DNA of 31,444 nucleotides from AC-37 sp036382905. Lineage in GTDB: Bacteria; Actinomycetota; Thermoleophilia; Solirubrobacterales; Thermoleophilaceae. Each line of letters opens with the position of its first letter. The first letter of the stretch is position 1. The notes beneath the pieces were generated by a model, which had not been told where the DNA came from, made no database searches, and saw nothing but the letters and a program-made list of their open reading frames with translations. A program made the translations under genes and the position numbers. Below are positions 6,532 through 13,435 of the stretch, piece after piece. The stretch spans positions 1 through 31,444 of the forward strand of contig DASVPL010000028.1 of the NCBI GenBank assembly GCA_036382905.1. Reading direction: 5' to 3'.

Positions 6532-7284
6532 CTAGCGCGCGGTGCCGCGCCGAGCACGGCGCCTGCACGGCATCCGGTGAACGTTGCGCTCGACCCCGCC
6601 GTCGGCGAACGTGAGGCGCGCCTTGAAGGTCCACGTGCCCGACGACGGGCACTTTCGCGGCGTGCGCACCGCGGCACGGCCGCCCGCCGACCGCGGCGGG
6701 AAGATGTTGCGGACCCGCCGCAGGGCGCCCTCCCCGTCGGGGGGCCCGCCGGGCGTCGCCGGCACGTCCACGGTCCGGGTGCGGCCGGTGCCCTCCCCGT
6801 GCGCGATGAACCGCAGCGGGAGGTCCTCGGACTCGCCGAGCACGCGGAACCGGTCAGAGCCGAAGTCGAACGCGTTGACGAGCACCGGGTTCTCGCCCGC
6901 ACCCGGGAACCCGGTCATCGACGTGTTGCCGTGCCCGCTCCCCAACCAGGTCGCTGCCGGGCACGCCGACACGCCCTGGAGCTGGAGCTGCAGGTCGGAC
7001 ACGGTGCAGTCCGGGACGACGGACTCGTCGAACCGCGTGCCCACCGGGAACGTGAAGACCTCCTGGCGGACCGGGATCGGCTTCGCGTCCGGGTCGTCGG
7101 GGTGCTTGTAGAGGATCTGGGTGTCGATCCCGGTGGACGCGCCCGGCGCGCTCGTGGTGAAGACCTGCCGGTAGTCGAACCGGGGCCCCGCCTGTGCGGC
7201 GCCCGGGACCGCGCCGGCGACGATCGCGGCGCTCAGCACAGCGATCGCTCTCCCCCTCGACGACGTCCCCCGAGCCATCTCCAC
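6532..7284 (-). CDS. secreted conserved hypothetical protein, paralogue of 5586-6338
   Basis: A 250-residue exported protein with signal peptide (MARGTSSRGRAIAVLSAAIV then AGAVPGAAQA). It matches the 5586-6338 product in the pattern VPDCTVSDLQLQLQGVSACP followed by ATWLGSG, and in the closing CPSSGTWTFKARLTFADGG and a final Cys before a basic tail. No enzyme motif is seen. Two starts are possible, GTG/ATG at 7284 and ATG at 7278, differing by two residues. A LysE relic separates it from its paralogue, so the pair likely arose by tandem duplication with later deletion between. Confidence 0.72.
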   Translation of the reverse strand: MEMARGTSSRGRAIAVLSAAIVAGAVPGAAQAGPRFDYRQVFTTSAPGASTGIDTQILYKHPDDPDAKPIPVRQEVFTFPVGTRFDESVVPDCTVSDLQLQLQGVSACPAATWLGSGHGNTSMTGFPGAGENPVLVNAFDFGSDRFRVLGESEDLPLRFIAHGEGTGRTRTVDVPATPGGPPDGEGALRRVRNIFPPRSAGGRAAVRTPRKCPSSGTWTFKARLTFADGGVERNVHRMPCRRRARRGTAR

Positions 7285-7314
7285 GAAGGCTACGTGCTCG
7301 GGCGCCTCCCCGCG

Positions 7315-7773
7315 TCAGCTCGGTGCGGCGTCCAGCGAGTAGTCGACCCACTCCGAGCGCCGCGCGCCGACCCGCTCGTACACCCGCTGGGCGCGCAGGT
7401 TGTCCTTCGCGGTCTGCCAGCCGATCGACGCGGCGCGGTCCCCGGCCCTCACGCGCGCCTCCTCGATCAGCGCCTCGGCGAGGCCCGACCCGCGCGCCTC
7501 GGGGCGCACGTACAGGTCGTTCAGGATCGCGGTCCGCGAGGCGGCGAGCGTCGACCAGCTCCAGTAGACGGTGGCGAAGCCGAGGGCGTGTCCGCGCTCG
7601 TCGCGCGCGATGAGCTGGAAGCCCTCGCAGCGCGGGTCGTCCAGCAGGGCGCGCGACAGGGACAGCAGCCGCTCGTCGGCCGGCTCGGCCTCGTAGAACG
7701 TGCAGTACTCGCGCATCAGCGGGAGGAGGTCCGGCAGGTCGGCCTCCACCACGGGTGAGACGTGCGGGCTCAG
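7315..7773 (-). CDS. GNAT family N-acetyltransferase
   Basis: About 150 residues with a full GNAT fold: first strand and helix in VSPVVEADLPDLLPLM, motif A in LNDLYVRPEARGSGLAEALI (acetyl-CoA pyrophosphate loop R-G-S-G-L-A) and motif B in WQTAKDNLRAQRVYERVGA. It transfers an acetyl group to an amine; the substrate is not evident. GTG codons at 7752 and 7749 would remove the first beta strand, whereas a CTG at 7773, forming CTGA with the stop of the upstream gene, restores it, so I give the CTG start. It is the last gene of the SRPBCC-ADH-SPW operon. Confidence 0.82.
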   Translation of the reverse strand: MSPHVSPVVEADLPDLLPLMREYCTFYEAEPADERLLSLSRALLDDPRCEGFQLIARDERGHALGFATVYWSWSTLAASRTAILNDLYVRPEARGSGLAEALIEEARVRAGDRAASIGWQTAKDNLRAQRVYERVGARRSEWVDYSLDAAPS

Positions 7774-8240
7774 TCGACCGCGGGAGTGACCGCCGGCGGG
7801 CCCTCGTAGATCTTGCGCGCCGGGTCCTCCATGTTGGCCGCCCGCACAGCCTTCACGTCGCCGTGGTAGTTGCCGTTGCCGGTCGGGTCGCTCATCACCA
7901 GCGAGCCTAGCTCGAAGGCGGCCAGCGCCAGGTGCGGCACCCACTGGCCGGTGCCCTTCTTCCACTGGCCGGTGACGAACGGAGTCGCGGCCAGCGCCAG
8001 TGCCCCGATCGCGTCGAGCGCCAGGTGCGCCTTGTACGGGATCGCCTTGACGGCGCCGAGCGGGTAGTCGGTCAGCGTGCTATAGCCGGCGTGGATCGCA
8101 CCGGCGACCCTGATCTGCGTGGCGGCCTGCGAGCCCTCGATGCCGGCGAGCTTCGGGAACGCGGTCATCAGCAGCGCGCCGACGGTGTAGTCGGTCATGC
8201 CGTGCAGCGTCGAGTCGATCGGGCGCGGTGGGAAGGGCAC
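7770..8240 (-). CDS. SPW-repeat-like integral membrane protein
   Basis: A 156-residue protein with about four hydrophobic helices. The block RPIDSTLHGMTDYTVGALLM, the LTDYPLGAVKAIPYKAHLAL block and the following DAIGALALAATPFVTG resemble the SPW-type membrane proteins (two-helix repeats with HxxLD...SPWLFG). In this copy the SPW/SPF signature is degenerate (TPF). Function is unknown for the family. The GTG start lies one base after the dehydrogenase stop, so translation is probably coupled. Its own stop is a CTGA overlapping the GNAT start. Confidence 0.65.
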   Translation of the reverse strand: MPFPPRPIDSTLHGMTDYTVGALLMTAFPKLAGIEGSQAATQIRVAGAIHAGYSTLTDYPLGAVKAIPYKAHLALDAIGALALAATPFVTGQWKKGTGQWVPHLALAAFELGSLVMSDPTGNGNYHGDVKAVRAANMEDPARKIYEGPPAVTPAVD

Positions 8241-8241
8241 G

Positions 8242-9432
8242 TCAACCGTCCTTTCCGGGCTTGAGCACGACCTTCACGCAGTCGTCCTGCTTGTGCTTGA
8301 ACGTCTCGTAGGCATTCGACGCCTCGTCGAGCGGGAGCCGGTGGGTGACCACGAAGCTCGGGTCGATGTCGCCGTTGCGCACGTGGTCGTAGAGCCTCTT
8401 CATGTACTTGTGGACGGGTGCCTGGCCCGCCCGCAGCTGGAGGCTCTTGTTGAGGAACGCGCCGGTGGGGAACTTGTCCATGAGCCCGCCGTAGACGCCC
8501 ATCACCGACACGATGCCGCCCGGCCGGCAGGCCAGGATCGCGTCGCGCAGGGCGTGGCCGCGATCGGTCTCGGCGCGCATCGCCTGCTTCTGGCGCTCGA
8601 CCGCGTGCAGTACGCCGTGGCCGTGCACCGCCTCCATCCCGACGGCGTCGATCACCGCGTCGGGGCCGCGGCCGCCGGACAGCTCCTTGAGCTGCTCGAC
8701 GATGTCAGCGTCCTCGGAGAAGTTGATGACGTCGGTCGCGCCCGCCCTGTTCCGGGCCATCTGGAGCCGGTAGTCGTACTGGTCGATCGCGATCACCCGC
8801 TCGGCGCCCATCATGATCGCGCTCGCGATGGCGAACAGGCCGACCGGCCCGGCCCCGAAGACCGCGATCACCTCGCCGCCCTTGATGTCGCACAGGTCGG
8901 CTCCGAAGTAGCCCGTCGGGAAGACGTCCGACAGGAACAGGACCTGCTCGTCGGTGAGGTCGTCCTCGATCTTGATCTGGTTGACGTCGGCGTACGGGAC
9001 CCGCGCGTACTCGGCCTGACCGCCCGCGTAGCCGCCGGTGATGTGCGAGTAGCCGAAGATGCCGCAGGTCGAGTGCCCGAACATCTTCTCGGCGATGCCG
9101 GAGTTCGGGTTCGAGTTCTCGCAGGCGGAGTACAGCTCGTGCTTGCACGACCAGCAGTTGCCGCAGGCGATCGGGAACGGAATGACCACGCGGTCGCCGA
9201 CCTCGAGGTTCGGGACGCCCTTCCCCTTCTCGACGATCTCGCCCATGAACTCGTGGCCGAGGATGTCGCCGCGCTTCATCTCCGGGACGTAGCCGTCGTA
9301 GAGGTGGAGGTCGGAGCCGCAGATCGCGGTGGAGCTGATCTTCACGATCGCGTCGCGCTCGTTGAGGATCTTGGGGTCCGGGACCTCCTCGACCTGGACC
9401 GTGTTGCGTCCTGACCAGACGGTCGCGCGCAT
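8242..9432 (-). CDS. zinc-dependent alcohol dehydrogenase (formaldehyde dehydrogenase-like, MDR family)
   Basis: A 396-residue medium-chain dehydrogenase. The catalytic zinc ligands are C38 in ICGSDLH and H60-E61 in GHEFMGE. The structural zinc cysteines are C90, C93, C96 and C104. The NAD site is FGAGPVGLFA. The long insertion near VHGHGVLHAVERQKQAMRAE is typical of the glutathione-independent formaldehyde dehydrogenase/threonine dehydrogenase-like branch, so oxidation of a small aldehyde or alcohol with NAD is likely, but the substrate is not proven. The ATG overlaps the SRPBCC stop as TGATG. It sits in the middle of a four-gene coupled operon. Confidence 0.92.
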   Translation of the reverse strand: MRATVWSGRNTVQVEEVPDPKILNERDAIVKISSTAICGSDLHLYDGYVPEMKRGDILGHEFMGEIVEKGKGVPNLEVGDRVVIPFPIACGNCWSCKHELYSACENSNPNSGIAEKMFGHSTCGIFGYSHITGGYAGGQAEYARVPYADVNQIKIEDDLTDEQVLFLSDVFPTGYFGADLCDIKGGEVIAVFGAGPVGLFAIASAIMMGAERVIAIDQYDYRLQMARNRAGATDVINFSEDADIVEQLKELSGGRGPDAVIDAVGMEAVHGHGVLHAVERQKQAMRAETDRGHALRDAILACRPGGIVSVMGVYGGLMDKFPTGAFLNKSLQLRAGQAPVHKYMKRLYDHVRNGDIDPSFVVTHRLPLDEASNAYETFKHKQDDCVKVVLKPGKDG

Positions 9433-9821
9433 CAGACCCCCGCCTTCTCGATCTCGGAGTCGTCCAGCGGCTGAGCGGGCCGCTGCTTGAGCTTGCGCTC
9501 GGCCAGCTCGCCCTCCGGCGCGCCATCGGAGCGGGCGATCACACCGGTCTCGACGTGCTGCTTGAAGCGGCGCAGGTCGTCCATCACCTTCGCGCGCGGG
9601 TCCTTGCCGGCGAGCTTGGCCACCATCTCGCCGAGCTTGCCGCCGGGAGGGGCGCCCTCGAGGTCCACGTAGATCTCGGTGCCGCGATCGCCCGGCGCGT
9701 CCCGGAAGGTCACGGCCGCATCGGTGCCGTCGACGTAGTCGGGGCGGTACTCGGAGCTGCTCCAGAGCCGCTCCAGCTCCTCGCGCGGCTTCATCACCGT
9801 GATCGCTGCTCTCGAACTCAC
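9432..9821 (-). CDS. SRPBCC family protein (polyketide cyclase/coenzyme Q-binding-like)
   Basis: A 129-residue START-like protein: VSSRAAITVMKPREELERLW at the N-terminus, a central strand set (AAVTFRDAPGDRGTEIYVDL) and a long C-terminal helix (RAKVMDDLRRFKQHVETGVI). Such proteins hold hydrophobic ligands; many actinobacterial ones are annotated as cyclase/dehydrase. The GTG at 9821 was chosen because a GGAGG site lies about 9 bases upstream and it restores the usual first strand. It is the first gene of the operon with the dehydrogenase and overlaps it by one base. GGTTT and GGGCAG lie upstream with spacing like a SigB promoter, but the match is weak. Confidence 0.78.
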   Translation of the reverse strand: MSSRAAITVMKPREELERLWSSSEYRPDYVDGTDAAVTFRDAPGDRGTEIYVDLEGAPPGGKLGEMVAKLAGKDPRAKVMDDLRRFKQHVETGVIARSDGAPEGELAERKLKQRPAQPLDDSEIEKAGV

Positions 9822-9897
9822 GCTCTGCCTCCTCGAACCATCGATTCCGTGGGGGGAAAGCTGCCCGATGGGGCCAACCGGAAACCGCGGCGGCGGC

Positions 9898-9926
9898 TTG
9901 ACTTGGCGCGTGCGCCGGATCAGACT
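9898..9926 (+). promoter_or_regulatory. candidate SigA-type promoter of the Het-C-like gene (leaderless)
   Basis: TTGACT, 17 bases, CAGACT, then exactly 6 bases to the GTG at 9933. The -35 element is close to consensus and the -10 weak (3 of 6). The position predicts transcription starting at or next to the start codon, so a leaderless mRNA, and supports this start choice. Confidence 0.4.
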
Positions 9927-9932
9927 CGGCCG

Positions 9933-12290
9933 GTGTCCCGCGCGGGTGCCTGCGTGGCCGCGATCCTGCTGGTCCTGGCCGCCGCCCCCGCGGCGCAGGC
10001 GTTCGACACGGGTCCGCACCACGACATGACCGTCGACGCCCTCAGCGCCGAGGGCTTCGCGCGGCCGGCGGCCGACATCGTGGCGGTCAACAACTACTTC
10101 GTGGACCTGTACTCGAACGAGAAGGAGAACCCGTTCTCCGGGCACCACTCCTGGTACCACCCGCTCACGATCGTCGGCGGGGGCACGTTCCACAACGAGC
10201 ACTGGGACGCCGCCCTGGTGGAGGCGACGGACCGCCTGCACTTCGACCCCCACGACCAGAACCAGACCTCCACCACCGCCGAGATCGAGGCTGAGTGGGA
10301 ACGCCTCCAGCGCGGCACCACGCGCTCACTCAAGGACGCGAAGGACCTGTGGGCGCTCTCGCGGGGGCCGTCTGGCTACCCGCAGCAGGCGGCCGACGCC
10401 GCGCTGACCGTGCTCAGCGCGCTCGGGGTGAGCCTGCACGCGCTCCAGGACTTCTACACGCACACGAACTGGCTCGAGCCCGGCGCCGGGGCCGGCGGCC
10501 AGGGTCCGGGCTGGGCGGCCCAGGGCCAGGGCACCACGCCGACCTGGTACGACCTCCCCAAGGGGCTCCGCGACGGCGCCGACATCTACGCCGGGCGCTC
10601 GCCGGGCCACCGCCCGCACGGAAGCTGGAAGGAGGACCGCAACGAGAACCTCAACAGGGGGATGAACAAGGACTGGTCGGGTCGCCCCCTGTTCACGGAG
10701 GCGTACCGAGCCGCGTACTTCGCCACCCGCCAGTGGGTGCGCGCGGTGCGGCGCTGGCTCGCGAACGAGGAGCTGTGGGGGCGTGCGATGGCGCTCGCGG
10801 AGCGGCCGGCGGAGCTCCAGCGCGACGTCCTCGGCGGAGCGTTCCTGATGTCGCTCTACTCGGGCCACTGGCAGGGCGAGGGCGAGCCGTGCAACCCCAA
10901 GGGCGGCTGGCCGGCACCGATCGGCAAGGGCGAGCTGAGCTGCGGCGAGCGGAGTGGCTGGGGCGGGAACCTGCTCGACCTCCGGAGTGCGACCAAGTCG
11001 TACTTCCAGCGCGGCAAGACCCGCTTCCGCGGTTTCTTCGAGGGCGCCGCCAGGGCGGTGGGCTACCACAGCCCGGTCGGCGAGACGTTCCCGGTCGAGT
11101 CGAGCCGCGACATCCAGGCCGCCACGCGATTCGTCCGGCTCCAGGTGCTGTCGATCCGCGGCGTCGAGCTCGGCGACCCGGGCCCGGACGACGCCGACAT
11201 GTACACGCGCGCGAGCATCGCGGGGCAGGACTTCGACTCGGCCGTGATCCACAGCCACGACCGGTTCAGCTTCCCGCGGCCCTACCACGCGTTCACGTGG
11301 CTTCGGTCGGTGCCGGCCGGCGGCAGCTACGGAGAGCCGGTGTCGACGATGACCGTCGAGCTGCGCACCTCGAATGACCGCAGCGCCGGGACCGACGACG
11401 ACGTCTCGCTGCGGATCGGCTCCGGCCGTACCTGGACGCTCGACAAGCGCCTCTACGACGACTTCGAGCGCGGCGACCGCGACACCTACAGCGTGCCGAT
11501 CGACGCCGCCACGCGGCGCGGCCTGAGCGTGGGCGACATCCAGCAGGTGGAGATCGCCAAGTCGAAGGACGGCGTGGGAGGAGGCTGGAAGCTCGCCGGT
11601 GTGAAGCTGACGGTCAACGGGCGCGTGCTGTACCGCAACGACCGCGTGAACCGCTGGCTCGAGAACAGCAAGCGCGTGTGGCGGGCTCCGGACTTCGCGC
11701 CCTCGGCCCCGGCCGGCCCGGCCCTGCCGGTCTGGCTCGACCTGCGCGAGGACGACACCGTCTACGGCGGCGACGACCAGGGCGACGTGAACCCCTACGA
11801 CGCGCGCGACGCGCTCGCGCGCGGGTACGTGCCAGGCACGGTCGCCGAGCAGACGATCAGCGGCGGCGAGAAGTACAGGGGCCGGCTCGGCAAGGACGGC
11901 GACGACGGGGTCCTGCGCTACCGGATCGACACCCTCGACATGGTGCCGCCTCCACCGCTGCCGAAGCCACCGGACCCGCCGCCGGAGGACCCGCCGAAGC
12001 CGGGCGACCCACCGCCACCGCCGAAGCCCGACCTGATCGTCACCGCGCTGAACCAGTACTCGTTCACGGTGAAGAACCAGGGCGCCGGCGCGGCTGGTCC
12101 GTTCACCGTCACCCTCGTGGGCGCCGGGACGCACAACTTCGACGGGCTGGCGGCGGGGGCGTCGGCCAGCCGGACCTACAACAGCAGCTGCGAGGCCGGA
12201 AGCAGCGAGGCCCGCGCCGACTCACTCGACCAGGTCGACGAGAGCGACGAGACGAACAACGTGACTCGCGGCGGTCCGTACTTCTGCTGA
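9933..12290 (+). CDS. secreted Het-C-like (zinc phospholipase C-like) protein with PLAT-like and CARDB domains
   Basis: A 785-residue secreted protein. Signal peptide: residues 1-23, cleavage after AQA. A Het-C/zinc-phospholipase-C-like helical domain follows: PHHDMTVDAL (27-36), HHSWYHP, FHNEHWD and the signature HALQDFYTHTNW (169-180), which holds likely zinc ligands. At about 400-590 there is a C2/PLAT-like region, DADMYTRASIAGQDFDSAVI then TDDDVSLRIG...LYDDFERGDRDTYSV, ending in a conserved WRAPDF. A proline-rich linker (about 670-700) leads to a C-terminal CARDB-like domain (PDLIVTALNQYSFTVKNQG ... VDESDETNNV). A lipid- or surface-acting enzyme or adhesin is inferred. The GTG start rests on the signal peptide and upstream promoter. 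Confidence 0.82.
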   Translation: MSRAGACVAAILLVLAAAPAAQAFDTGPHHDMTVDALSAEGFARPAADIVAVNNYFVDLYSNEKENPFSGHHSWYHPLTIVGGGTFHNEHWDAALVEATDRLHFDPHDQNQTSTTAEIEAEWERLQRGTTRSLKDAKDLWALSRGPSGYPQQAADAALTVLSALGVSLHALQDFYTHTNWLEPGAGAGGQGPGWAAQGQGTTPTWYDLPKGLRDGADIYAGRSPGHRPHGSWKEDRNENLNRGMNKDWSGRPLFTEAYRAAYFATRQWVRAVRRWLANEELWGRAMALAERPAELQRDVLGGAFLMSLYSGHWQGEGEPCNPKGGWPAPIGKGELSCGERSGWGGNLLDLRSATKSYFQRGKTRFRGFFEGAARAVGYHSPVGETFPVESSRDIQAATRFVRLQVLSIRGVELGDPGPDDADMYTRASIAGQDFDSAVIHSHDRFSFPRPYHAFTWLRSVPAGGSYGEPVSTMTVELRTSNDRSAGTDDDVSLRIGSGRTWTLDKRLYDDFERGDRDTYSVPIDAATRRGLSVGDIQQVEIAKSKDGVGGGWKLAGVKLTVNGRVLYRNDRVNRWLENSKRVWRAPDFAPSAPAGPALPVWLDLREDDTVYGGDDQGDVNPYDARDALARGYVPGTVAEQTISGGEKYRGRLGKDGDDGVLRYRIDTLDMVPPPPLPKPPDPPPEDPPKPGDPPPPPKPDLIVTALNQYSFTVKNQGAGAAGPFTVTLVGAGTHNFDGLAAGASASRTYNSSCEAGSSEARADSLDQVDESDETNNVTRGGPYFC

Positions 12291-12303
12291 GCTCGCCCTC
12301 GCG

Positions 12304-12711
12304 CTAGAGCGACCCCAACCACGCGAGCAGTGCGGTCGTGGTGAGGAGTGCCGGGGCGGGGTGGCGCAGCAGGCCCCGCGCGGATCGCGAGTTCGCGACG
12401 CCGAGCCCGATGCTGATCGCCGCGAAGCCCGTCGCCGCCGCGGCGGCCACCACGCCGACCCCGCGCGCCGTGTCGCCGTCGAGGACCGAGCCCGCGAGCA
12501 GGAGCGAGACACCCACGGTGACGAAGCCGACCGTGGTCATGTGCCACGTGATGTGGATCATGCTCATGGTCGTCCGCGGGCCGCCGAAGCGACTCGGCGG
12601 CAGCGTCTCCGGCGACAGGTTCCGCACCACGAGCATCTGACCGCCCACGCCGTGGATCGCGGCGCCGAGGAGCGCGAGCGACCCGGCGACGATCAGCGCG
12701 ACATCGTGCAC
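12304..12711 (-). CDS. small integral membrane protein, function unknown
   Basis: A 135-residue protein with four predicted hydrophobic helices (about residues 4-24, 50-73, 82-102 and 118-134). The conserved-looking parts are AAIHGVGGQMLV and the loop SMIHITWHMTTVGFV, whose histidines (H53, H57) could bind metal or heme within the membrane. I do not recognise a named family. The start is the GTG at 12711. It converges on the Het-C-like gene with 13 bases between stops and is divergent from the small 12753 gene with only 41 bases between starts. Confidence 0.6.
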   Translation of the reverse strand: MHDVALIVAGSLALLGAAIHGVGGQMLVVRNLSPETLPPSRFGGPRTTMSMIHITWHMTTVGFVTVGVSLLLAGSVLDGDTARGVGVVAAAAATGFAAISIGLGVANSRSARGLLRHPAPALLTTTALLAWLGSL

Positions 12712-12752
12712 GCCCGCACCGTACCGCTAGCCGGCTCCTCTACGATCTGGGC

Positions 12753-12959
12753 ATGACGCTCGAGCAGCGCGCGGCGGCCGCCGCGGCGGAGGCTAAGCGA
12801 GCTGAGGAGGCGGGCGACCGCTGGGCCGCGCACGACGCGTGGCGGCGCTACCAGCGCATCGTCGACGCCGCACGACCGCCAGGTGAGCTCGTCGAGCGAG
12901 CGAACCGGCTGCGGCGACTTGCCGCCAGCGTGCGGGTGCTCGACAAACCCACGCGGTGA
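12753..12959 (+). CDS. small charged helical protein, partner of the nucleotidyltransferase
   Basis: A 68-residue, Ala/Arg/Glu-rich, probably all-helical protein with no recognised domain. Its TGA stop overlaps the GTG start of the nucleotidyltransferase as GTGA, so the two are almost certainly co-translated. Small helical proteins upstream of minimal nucleotidyltransferases are often antitoxins or substrate-binding partners (as in HEPN-MNT or AbiE-type modules), but this one matches neither by eye. Role is inferred only from context. Confidence 0.55.
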   Translation: MTLEQRAAAAAAEAKRAEEAGDRWAAHDAWRRYQRIVDAARPPGELVERANRLRRLAASVRVLDKPTR

Positions 12960-13435
12960 TCGACACGCCCTTCGAGGTGGGCCGTATGCTCGGCCGCCTA
13001 AATGGCTCCGGGATCCCCTATGTCGTGGTCGGTGGTATCGCGGTGATCGTCCACGGCTATGTCCGCCCCACCGAGGATCTCGATGTACTGGTCCCACAAC
13101 GTTCACCGATAGGGGATGCGCTGCGGGTACTCCTGGCGGACTGGGGCGCGACGCGGCTCGACGGCTCAGCCCTTCCCGACGCGCTGTTCGATGGCGAGCA
13201 CAATGTGCGCGCTCGGACGCCCGATGGCGTCGTCGACTTCATCCCCGAGGGCGAGCCGCCGCTCGACTTCGAAGCGGTCCGGGACTCTGCTCAGCGGGTT
13301 GAGATCGACGGCGTGGAGACGCGCGTGTGCGACCTTCGCCACCTGGCGGCGTTCAAGCGACTCGCCGGAAGGCTTCGCGACCGCGCCGACCTGGCCGAGC
13401 TCGAGGCCGCGCACGGGGCGCTACCCGACGTCTAG
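12956..13435 (+). CDS. minimal nucleotidyltransferase (MNT/AbiEii-like, DUF6036-type)
   Basis: A 159-residue nucleotidyltransferase-fold protein. The active-site pattern is VVVGGIAVIVHGYVRPTEDL then DVLVP: the GG pair (G26-G27) and the two metal-binding acids D41 and D43. This DNA polymerase beta-like core is found in toxin or antitoxin proteins that transfer nucleotides to tRNA or to a partner protein, and in resistance enzymes. The C-terminal half (CDLRHLAAFKRLAGRLRDRA then DLAELEAA) is typical of DUF6036/AbiEii-like proteins. Base composition here looks less GC-rich than the neighbours, hinting at transfer. The TAG shares a CTAG with the convergent CocE gene. Confidence 0.72.
   Translation: MIDTPFEVGRMLGRLNGSGIPYVVVGGIAVIVHGYVRPTEDLDVLVPQRSPIGDALRVLLADWGATRLDGSALPDALFDGEHNVRARTPDGVVDFIPEGEPPLDFEAVRDSAQRVEIDGVETRVCDLRHLAAFKRLAGRLRDRADLAELEAAHGALPDV

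Noticed and set aside
10326..12134. A 602-codon minus-strand open frame
   Set aside because: Antisense shadow of the Het-C-like gene; composition is Val/Arg/Ala/His-rich with no motif.
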